Shown here: positions 54,501 through 64,000 of the stretch, in pieces
Numbering within the stretch: position 1 is the stretch's first letter
Layout of the letters: each line of letters begins with the position of its first letter
Translations under genes and position numbers: made by a program
Assembly: GCF_954871325.1 (NCBI RefSeq)
Contig: NC_088775.1
Span: 48,027,561 to 48,091,560 of the forward strand
Source of the DNA: Gordionus sp. m RMFG-2023
Lineage: Eukaryota > Nematomorpha > Gordioida > Chordodea > Parachordodidae
DNA: 64,000 nucleotides
Direction: 5' to 3'
The notes under the pieces: model-generated
What the model was told of the DNA's origin: nothing
What the model saw: the letters and a program-made list of their open reading frames with translations, nothing else
The model's database searches: none

Positions 54501-57500
54501 TAATAAAATTTTTATCGTTGAGATTTATACTTATTATTTCTATAAATATCAGATTTACTCATATTTTTATTTTTTTAGATTTCTAATGATTAATGGGAAT
54601 ATGTTAATCTCTTTTCCTACTAGGAACTCCATTAATAAAATTTTTATCGTAGAGATTTATACTTATTATTCCTATAAATATCAGATTTACTCATATTTAA
54701 TTTTTTTTAGATTTCTAATGATTAATGGGAATATGTTAATCTCTTTTCCTACTAGGAACTCCATTAATAAAATTTTTATCGTTGAGATAAATACTTATTA
54801 TTCCTATAAATATCAGATTTACTCATATTTAATTTTTTTTAGATTTCTAATGATTAATGGGAATATGTTAATCTCTTTTCCTACTAGGAACTCCATTAAT
54901 AAAATTTTTATCGTAGAGATTTATACTTATTATTCCTATGAATCTCAGATTTACTCATATTTTAGTTTTTTTTAGATTTCTAATGATTAATGGGAATATG
55001 TTAATCTCTTTTCCTACTAGGAACTCCATTAATAAAATTTTTATCGTAGAGATTTATACTTAATATTCCTGTAAATATCAGATTTACTCATATTTTAATT
55101 TTTTTTTAGATTTCTAATGTTTAATGGGAATATGTTAATCTCTTTTCCTACTAGTAACTCCATTAATAAAATTTTTATCGTTGAGATTTATACTTATTAT
55201 TCCTATAAATATCAGATTTACTCATATTTTAATTTTTTTTAGATTTCTAATGATTAATGGGAATATGTTAATCTCTTTTCCTACTAGGAACTCCATTAAT
55301 AAAATTTTTATCGTAGAGATTTATACTTATTATTCCTATAAATATCAGATTTACTCATATTTTAATTTTTTTTAGATTTCTAATGATTAATGGGAATATG
55401 TTGATCTCTTTTCCTACTAGGAACTCCATTAATAAAATTTTTATCGGAGAGATTTATACTTATTATTCCTATAAATATCAGATTTGCTCATATTTTAATT
55501 TTTTTTAGATTTCTAATGATTAATGGGAATATGTTAATCTCTTTTCCTACTAGGAACTCCATTAATAAAATTTTTATCGTTAGAGATAAATACTTATTAT
55601 TCCTATAAATATCAGATTTACTCATATTTTAATTTTTTTTTAGATTTCTAATGATTAATGGGAATATGTTAATCTCTTTTCCTACTAGGAACTCCATTAA
55701 TAAAATTTTTATCGTAGAGATTTATACTTATTATTCCTATAAATATCAGATTTACTCATATTTTAATTTTTTTTAGATTTCTAATGATTAATGGGAATAT
55801 GTTAATCTCTTTTCCTACTAGGAACTCCATTAATAAAATTTTTATCGTTAAGATAAATACTTATTATTCCTATAAATATCAGATTTACTCATATTTTAAT
55901 TTTTTTTTAGATTTCTAATGATTAATGGGAATATGTTGATCTCTTTTCCTACTAGGAACTCCATTAATAAAATTTTTATCGTAGAGATTTATACTTATTA
56001 TTCCTATAAATATCAGATTTACTCATATTTTAATTTTTTTCTAGATTTCAAATGATTAATGGGAGTATGTTGATCTCTTTTCCTACTAGGAACTCCATTA
56101 ATAAAATTTTTATCGTTGAGATAAATACTTATTATTCCTATAAATATCAGACTTACTCATAATTTAATTTTTTTAGATTTCTAATGATTAATGGCAATAT
56201 GTTAATCTCTTTTCCTACTAGGAACTCCATTAATAAAATTTTTATCGTAGAGATTTATACTTATTATTCCTATAAATATCAGATTTACTCATATTTAATT
56301 TTTTTTTAGATTTCTAATGATTAATGGGAATATGTTGATCTCTTTTCCTACTAGGAACTCCATTAATAAAATTTTTATCGTAGAGATTTATACTTATTAT
56401 TCCTATAAATATCAGATTTACTCATATTTTAATTTTTTTTTAGATTTCTAATGATTAATGGGAATATGTTAATCTCTTTTCCTACTAGGAACTCCATTAA
56501 TAAAATTTTTATCGTTAAGATTTATACTTATTATTCCTATAAATATCAGATTTACTCATATTTTAATTTTTTTCTAGATTTCTAATGATTAATGGGAATA
56601 TGTTGATCTCTTTTCCTACTAGGAACTCCATTAATAAAATTTTTATCGTAGAGATTTATACTTATTATTCCTATAAATATCAGATTTACTCATATTTTAA
56701 TTTTTTTCTAGATTTCAAATGATTAATGGGAGTATGTTGATCTCTTTTCCTACTAGGAACTCCATTAATAAAATTTTTATCGTTGAGATAAATACTTATT
56801 ATTCCTATAAATATCAGACTTACTCATAATTTTTTTTTTTAGATTTCTAATGATTAATGGCAATATGTTAATCTCTTTTCCTACTAGGAACTCCATTAAT
56901 AAAATTTTTATCGTAGAGATTTATACTTATTATTCCTATAAATATCAGATTTACTCATATTTAATTTTTTTTTAGATTTCTAATGATTAATGGGAATATG
57001 TTAATCTCTTTTCCTACTAGGAACTCCATTAATAAAAATTTTATCGTAGAGATTTATACTTATTATTCCTATAAATATCAGATTTACTCATATTTTAATT
57101 TTTTTTAGATTTCTAATGATTAATGGGAATATGTTGATCTCTTCTCCTACTATGAACTCCATTAATAAAATTTTAATCGTAGATTTATATTTATTATTCC
57201 TATAAATATCAGATTTACTCATATTTTAATTTTTTTCTAGATTTCGAATGATTAATGGGAATATGTTAATATCTTTTCTTACTAGGAACTCCATTAAAAA
57301 ATTTTTTATCGTTGAGATTTATACTTATTATTTCTATAAATATCAGATTTACTCATATTTTAATTTTTTTTTAGATTTCTAATGATTAATGGGAATATGT
57401 TGATCTCTTTTCCTACTAGGAACTCCATTAATAAAATTTTTATCGTAGAGATTTATACTTATTATTCCTATAAATATCAGATTTACTCATATTTTAATTT

Positions 57501-60500
57501 TTTTCTAGATTTCAAATGATTAATGGGAGTATGTTGATCTCTTTTCCTACTAGGAACTCCAAATAAAATTTTTATCGTTGAGATAAATACTTATTATTCC
57601 TATAAATATCAGACTTACTCATAATTTTTTTTTTTAGATTTCTAATGATTAATGGCAATATGTTAATCTCTTTTCCTACTAGGAACTCCATTAATAAAAT
57701 TTTTATCGTAGAGATTTATACTTATTATTCCTATAAATATCAGATTTACTCATATTTAATTTTTTTTAGATTTCTAATGATTAATGGGAATATGTTAATC
57801 TCTTTTCCTACTAGGAACTCCATTAATAAAATTTTTATCGTTGAGATAAATACTTATTATTCCTATAAATATCAGATTTACTCATATTTTAATTTTTTTT
57901 AGATTTCTAATGATTAATGGGAATATGTTAATCTCTTTTCCTACTAGGAACTCCATTAATAAAATTTTTATCGTAGAGATTTATACTTATTATTCCTATA
58001 AATATCAGATTTACTCATATTTTAATTTTTTTTTAGATTTCTAATGATTAATGGGAATATGTTAATCTCTTTTCCTACTAGGAACTCCATTAATAAAATT
58101 TTTATCGTTGAGATTAATACTTATTATTCCTATAAATATCAGATTTACTCATATTTTAATTTTTTTTTAGATTTCTAATGATTAATGGGAATATGTTGAT
58201 CTCTTTTCCTACTAGGAACTCCATTAATAAAATTTTAATCGTGAGATTTATACTTATTATTCCTATAAATATCAGATTTACTCATATTTTAATTTTTTTC
58301 TAGATTTCTAATGATTAATGGGAATATGTTGATCTCTTTTCCTACTAGGAACTCCATTAATAAAATTTTTATCGTTAAGATAAATACTTATTATTCCTAT
58401 AAATATCAGATTTACTCATATTTTAATTTTTTTTTAGATTTCTAATGATTAATGGGAATATGTTGATCTCTTTTCCTACTAGGAACTCCATTAATAAAAT
58501 TTTTATCGTAGAGATTTATACTTATTATTCCTATAAATATCAGATTTACTCATATTTTAATTTTTTTCTAGATTTCAAATGATTAATGGGAGTATGTTGA
58601 TCTCTTTTCCTACTAGGAACTCCATAATAAAATTTTTATCGTTGAGATAAATACTTATTATTCCTATAAATATCAGACTTACTCATAATTTTTTTTTTTA
58701 GATTTCTAATGATTAATGGCAATATGTTAATCTCTTTTCCTACTAGGAACTCCATTAATAAAATTTTTATCGTAGAGATTTATACTTATTATTCCTATAA
58801 ATATCAGATTTACTCATATTTAATTTTTTTTAGATTTCTAATGATTAATGGGAATATGTTGATCTCTTTTCCTACTAGGAACTCTATTAATAAAATTTTT
58901 ATCGTAGAGATTTATACTTATTATTCCTATAAATATCAGATTTACTCATATTTTAATTTTTTTTAGATTTCTAATGATTAATGGGAATATGTTAATCTCT
59001 TTTCCTACTAGGAACTCCATTAATAAAATTTTTATCGTTAAGATATATACTTATTATTCCTATAAATATCAGATTTACTCATATTTTAATTTTTTTTAGA
59101 TTTCTAATGATTAATGGGAATATGTTGATCTCTTTTCCTACTAGGAACTCCATTAATAAAATTTTTATCGTAGAGATTTATACTTATTATTCCTATAAAT
59201 ATCAGATTTACTCATATTTTAATTTTTTTCTAGATTTCAAATGATTAATGGGAGTATGTTGATCTCTTTTCCTACTAGGAACTCCATAATAAAATTTTTA
59301 TCGTTGAGATAAATACTTATTATTCCTATAAATATCAGACTTACTCATAATTTTTTTTTTTAGATTTCTAATGATTAATGGCAATATGTTAATCTCTTTT
59401 CCTACTAGGAACTCCATTAATAAAATTTTTATCGTAGAGATTTATACTTATTATTCCTATAAATATCAGATTTACTCATATTTAATTTTTTTTAGATTTC
59501 TAATGATTAATGGGAATATGTTAATCTCTTTTCCTACTAGGAACTCCATTAATAAAATTTTTATCGTAGAGATTTATACTTATTATTCCTATAAATATCA
59601 GATTTACTCATATTTTAATTTTTTTTAGATTTCTAATGATTAATGGGAATATGTTGATCTCTTTTCCTACTATGAACTCCATTAATAAAATTTTAATCGT
59701 AGATTTATATTTATTATTCCTATAAATATCAGATTTACTCATATTTTAATTTTTTTCTAGATTTCGAATGATTAATGGGAATATGTTAATATCTTTTCTT
59801 ACTAGGAACTCCATTAATAAAATTTTTATCGTTGAGATTTATACTTATTATTTCTATAAATATCAGATTTACTCATATTTTAATTTTTTTTAGATTTCTA
59901 ATGATTAATGGGAATATGTTGATCTCTTTTCCTACTAGGAACTCCATTAATAAAATTTTTATCGTAGAGATTTATACTTATTATTCCTATAAATATCAGA
60001 TTTACTCATATTTTAATTTTTTTCTAGATTTCAAATGATTAATGGGAGTATGTTGATCTCTTTTCCTACTAGGAACTCCATTAATAAAATTTTTATCGTT
60101 GAGATAAATACTTATTATTCCTATAAATATCAGACTTACTCATAATTTTTTTTTTAGATTTCTAATGATTAATGGGAATATGTTAATCTCTTTTCCTACT
60201 AGGAACTCCATTAATAAAATTTTTATCGTAGAGATTTATACTTATTATTCCTATAAATATCAGATTTACTCATATTTTAATTTTTTTTTAGATTTCTAAT
60301 GATTAATGGGAATATGTTAATCTCTTTTCCTACTAGGAACTCCATTAATAAAATTTTTATCGTAGAGATTTATACTTATTATTCCTATAAATATCAGATT
60401 TACTCATATTTTAATTTTTTTTTAGATTTCTAATGATTAATGGGAATATGTTAATCTCTTTTCCTACTAGGAACTCCATTAATAAAATTTTTATCGTAGA

Positions 60501-62010
60501 GATTTATACTTATTATTCCTATAAATATCAGATTTACTCATATTTTAATTTTTTTTAGATTTCTAATGATTAATGGGAATATGTTAATCTCTTTTCCTAC
60601 TAGGAACTCCATTAATAAAATTTTTATCGTAGAGATTTATACTTATTATTCCTATAAATATCAGATTTACTCATATTTTAATTTTTTTTAGATTTCTAAT
60701 GATTAATGGGAATATGTTGATCTCTTTTCCTACTAGGAACTCCATTAATAAAATTTTAATCGTGAGATTTATATTTATTATTCCTATAAATATCAGATTT
60801 ACTCATATTTTAATTTTTTTCTAGATTTCGAATGATTAATGGGAATATGTTAATATCTTTTCCTACTAGGAACTCCATTAATAAATATTTTTATCGTTGA
60901 GATTTATACTTATTATTTCTATAAATATCAGATTTACTCATATTTTAATTTTATTTTAAGATTTCTAATGATTAATGGGAATATGTTAATCTCTTTTCCT
61001 ACTAGGAACTCCATTAATAAAATTTTTATCGTTGAGATAAATACTTATTATTCCTATAAATATCAGATTTACTCATATTTTAATTTTTTTTTAAGATTTC
61101 TAATGATTAATGGGAATATGTTAATCTCTTTTCCTACTAGGAACTCCATTAATAAAATTTTTATCGTTGAGATATATACTTATTATTCCTATAAATATCA
61201 GATTTACTCATATTTTAATTTTTTTCTAGATTTCTAATGATTAATGGGAATATGTTAATCTCTTTTCCTACTAGGAACTCCATTAATAAAATTTTTATCG
61301 GAGAGATTTATACTTATTATTCCTATAAATATCAGATTTGCTTCATATTTTAATTTTTTTTTAGATTTCTAATGATTAATGGGAATATGTTAATCTCTTT
61401 TCCTACTAGGAACTCCATTAATAAAATTTTTATCGTTAGAGATTAATACTTATTATTCCTATAAATATCAGATTTACTCATATTTTAATTTTTTTTAGAT
61501 TTCTAATGATTAATGGGAATATGTTAATCTCTTTTTCCTACTAGGAACTCCATTAATAAAATTTTTATCGTTGAGATTTATACTTATTATTTCTATAAAT
61601 ATCAGATTTACTCATATTTTAATTTTTTTTTAGATTTCTAATGATTAATGGGAATATGTTAATCTCTTTTCCTACTAGGAACTCCATTAATAAAATTTTT
61701 ATCGTAGAGATTTATACTTATTATTCCTATAAATATCAGATTTACTCATATTTTAATTTTTTTTAGATTTCTAATGTTTAATGGGAATATGTTAATCTCT
61801 TTTCCTACTAGGAACTCCATTAATAAAATTTTTATCGTTGAGATAAATACTTATTATTCCTATAAATATCAGATTTACTCATATTTAATTTTTTTTAGAT
61901 TTCTAATGATTAATGGGAATATGTTAATCTCTTTTCCTACTAGGAACTCCATTAATAAAATTTTTTATCATAGAGATTTATACTTGTTATCCCTATAAAT
62001 ATCAGATTTA
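45555..62010. repeat. 133-bp satellite array, ~124 monomers, with higher-order structure
   Basis: Head-to-tail monomers of 132-134 bp over 16.46 kb. Landmarks in each are GATTAATGGGAATATGTT, CTCTTTTCCTACTAGGAACT, TTATTCCTATAAATATCAG and a T-tract of 7-10 bases whose length varies. Monomer types differ at fixed sites, for example GTAGAGATTTATAC and GTTGAGATAAATAC, which alternate at 45,590-46,140. A rarer CCAACTAGG type recurs at 46,368, 47,831, 50,764, 52,359 and 53,821, i.e. every 11, 22, 12 and 11 monomers. Apparent ORFs inside are by-products: monomers of 132 bp keep one frame open. Location and AT content would fit a centromeric or heterochromatic satellite, but that is inference. Confidence 0.97.
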
Positions 62011-62083
62011 TTTTGTTAGAGGTTTCTAGTTACTTATCTTACTAGGAAATCTATTTATCATACGTATTCTGATTACAAATATT
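62011..62083. repeat. Degenerate last satellite monomer
   Basis: TTTCTAGTTACTTATC, then TTACTAGGAAATCTATTTATC, is a decayed half-monomer at the right edge of the array. This is typical of an array border where homogenisation stops. Confidence 0.55.
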
Positions 62084-62291
62084 GTTAAAAGGCTCGATTT
62101 GAGTCAAGTTTTTAAAAACGGCTAACTCAAATTTTCGCTATGCAAAATATTGATTAAGCCTCGAGATTTAGCTAATAGATGCCAAACCTTTATGCTACCT
62201 CTGAGCAAGGTCTGCTGGCTTGCCTAATATTTTTTGGATAAAATATTGAGTTAGCCATTTTTAAAAATCGGCTCAAATCGAGCCGTTTAAC
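62084..62291. mobile_element. MITE, ~208 bp, second copy of the 28.3-kb family
   Basis: Ends GTTAAAAGGCTCGATTTGAG and inverse CTCAAATCGAGCCGTTTAAC, extending inward (AAAACGGCTAACTCAA / TTGAGTTAGCC). The interior shares CTCGAGATTTAGCTAATAGAT with the copy at 28,322-28,527. No ORF. Confidence 0.8.
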
Positions 62292-62986
62292 AACATTACT
62301 TATAAATAATATGATATAATAAATAAGCATGCATGTTGTAAGAATAATGAAATATAAGCCTAACAATTTTATTATTACTTTTGCAATTATATCAATAGTA
62401 TATATAAATATTATTATTGTGATTGATAAATATAAAATAATGATTGCAATTGTATAATAATGCTATATAAAATAATGATTGCAATTTATATATCAATAGT
62501 ATATAAATTTATATTTATTGAGACTATATATTGATGAAGGTATATAAAATCAAGATTGCAATTTCCATATCAATTATAAAATTATATTTATTAAGACTGT
62601 ATATTGATGGTGGTGTATAAAAATTTGTATATATTGCAATTGAATATTAATTGTATATAAAATGATGATTACAATTTGTATATCAATAGGTGGTATATAA
62701 AATAATGATTGCAATTTGTATTTCAATAGTAATATATAAAATTAGGGCAATTACTTTTTGCATATCAATATTATATAAAATGGTGTAAATTTGGCATAAA
62801 AAGCATTAAAAAATGAAAATTTTGACAGCATGATCATAATATTGATAAAGAGTGATGTGAATTTTTAGGTAAAAACCTAATAATTAATAAATATTTATGT
62901 ATGCATATAATAGTTTTCTCTATTTTGAGAATATAAATAATTATTAGAAAATAGTAGATTTTTTATTAAATTTAGATTTTATAAAT
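62292..62986. repeat. Degenerate AT-rich minisatellite
   Basis: Between about 62,390 and 62,790, irregular copies (50-70 bp) of a unit with TAAAATAATGATTGCAATT and TATATCAATAGTATATA. The flanks are plain AT-rich sequence. Confidence 0.55.
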
Positions 62987-63470
62987 TTATATTGGGCATT
63001 TTGCTTTAAAAAAATTAATTGTTCCTGAATGGATTATAAATGATGCTAAGATTAAAATTTCCAGGTTAACAAGATAGCATATTTTAAATTTTCTTTGGTT
63101 GGTTGGAGTTCCTGAATGGATTATATCAAGTAATGCTAAGATTAAAATTTCCAGGTTAACAAGATAGCATATTTTAAATTTACTTTGGTTGGTTGGAGTT
63201 TCTGAATGGATTATATCAAGTGATGCTAAAATTAAAATTTCCAGGTTAACAAGATAGCATATTTTAAATTTACCTTGATTAGTTGGAGTTCCTGAATGGA
63301 TTATATCAATTGATGCTAAGAAGAAAATTTCCAGGTTAACAAAATAGCATATTAGCATTATATTCTAAGAAGAAAATTTCCAGGTTAACAAGATAGCATA
63401 TTAGCAATATATTCTAAGAAGAAAATTTCCAGGTTAACAAGATAGCATAATAGTAATATATTCTATAATT
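62987..63470 (-). repeat. 90-bp minisatellite, open as a 30-residue repeat
   Basis: The marker CCAGGTTAACAAG recurs at 63,061, 63,151, 63,241 and 63,331 (exactly 90 bp apart), then at 63,380 and 63,429 (49 bp, a shortened unit). Because 90 is a multiple of three, one minus-strand frame (63,358-62,987, 123 codons) stays open across four units, repeating FKICYLVNLEILILA plus a short linker. The residues are hydrophobic and no start context or neighbour exon supports a gene. A repeat is the safer call. Confidence 0.8.
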
Positions 63471-63769
63471 TACCTGGGTTGGTTATGGTCTCAAATGATT
63501 GGAGAAAATATTTTAGATAAACTTTCTAAGCAGGCAAGAACTATAATATGATTATTTTATATAAGATTAATAAAAAATATACCAGTGTATTGTTTGGATA
63601 CATGAAAGATATTGTTTTTAAATATCCCTTTACCCGCACATGATGGGGTTAATGATGCTTACTACCAAGTGAATGTATGGAAATATTTTAAATACCAATC
63701 TAATTTGCTAAATACCGACCAAAATTTATTAAAATGTAATAAGACCCTTATTATTTAATATATTAATAC
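63471..63769. other. AT-rich sequence, nothing recognised
   Basis: No gene or element recognised apart from a GGTTGGTTATGG stretch that continues the minisatellite style. Confidence 0.4.
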
Positions 63770-63923
63770 GGAATCACGTGGTCGAGTCCGGCCTTCTATA
63801 TATCATCCCCCCAAGGATGGAACCACCAAGTTAGAATAAGAAAAAAACATGATCATTCCCGGGATTCGAACCCGGGAGCATAGCATAAGTAAGCCAAGCT
63901 CTTGCCTACTAGGCCATAGAGGC
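63770..63923 (-). mobile_element. tRNA-derived SINE or tRNA pseudogene
   Basis: Read on the minus strand from 63,923: a pol III A box TGGCCTAGTAGG (63,916-63,905) and a perfect B box GGTTCGAATCC (63,872-63,862). The T arm is perfect (CCGGG-TTCGAAT-CCCGG). The acceptor stem does not pair and the anticodon arm needs an 8-base loop, so it is not a working tRNA. A T7 run follows (63,847-63,841), which could terminate pol III. A GC-richer tail (GGTGGTTCCATCCTTGGGG, GGCCGGACTCGACCACG) runs to about 63,770, like a SINE body. No second copy exists in the window to confirm. Confidence 0.6.
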
Positions 63924-64000
63924 TTTACAAAAATCACGATTTTTCAAATATATATTATAAATATATTTGGTACTGCCTATCCAAATGAAAAATGAACAAA

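Noticed and set aside
47065-61998. Many 60-170 codon ORFs in the satellite (MINGNMLISFPTRN type)
   Set aside because: They are the same monomer translated again and again. A frame stays open only where monomers happen to be 132 bp; most are 133 bp and shift the frame. No start or splice context.
45555-62010. CRISPR array
   Set aside because: Repeats are 133 bp and adjacent, without unique spacers; the genome is eukaryotic.
63851-63923. Functional tRNA gene
   Set aside because: The T arm and both promoter boxes are good, but the acceptor stem does not pair and no normal anticodon loop with U33 can be formed.

Overview
The window looks like a strongly AT-rich nuclear genome of an invertebrate animal or a close relative. 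I base this on spliced genes with GT..AG introns, a chromokinesin of the KIF4 type, and a transposon mix typical of animals: hAT, Tc1/mariner, piggyBac, FLYWCH-type Mutator-like, Ty3/gypsy and LINE. I cannot name the species. No bacterial, viral or CRISPR features are seen.

Layout. (1) 219-38,559, minus strand: one KIF4-like kinesin gene fills the left 60% of the window. I reconstructed 13 exons by joining splice sites with matching phases. They encode an apparently complete motor domain followed by coiled coil, 781 codons so far; the C-terminal part lies beyond the left edge. Three introns near the 5' end, plus the one between exons 6 and 7, are small (40, 45, 127 and 93 bp). Four others are 5.7-9.2 kb and are packed with dead transposons. 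(2) Those introns hold a Mutator-like element with long inverted ends, a piggyBac relic, several autonomous and non-autonomous hAT elements (three with clear 8-bp target duplications), a Tc1-like element nested in a hAT element, a LINE 3' fragment and MITEs. Several insertions are nested, so relative ages can be read. (3) 39,429-43,557, plus strand: a degenerate Ty3/gypsy LTR retrotransposon with both LTRs, inserted in a short tandem repeat. (4) 44.2-45.2 kb: a possible gag-like relic with an Asn/Tyr-rich ORF. (5) 45,555-62,010: a 16.5-kb satellite of about 124 copies of a 133-bp monomer with higher-order periodicity of about 11 monomers. (6) 62.0-64.0 kb: a MITE, degenerate minisatellites (one of 90 bp, open as a 30-residue repeat) and a tRNA-derived SINE or tRNA pseudogene.

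The kinesin is the only host gene I can support. Everything else coding-like is of transposon origin and nearly all of it is broken by stops or frameshifts. The most notable observations are the transposon-filled but exon-intact KIF4 gene, the 11-mer higher-order satellite, the UGA-CUA junction between gag and protease in the LTR element, and the 20-bp direct repeats flanking the Mutator-like element.
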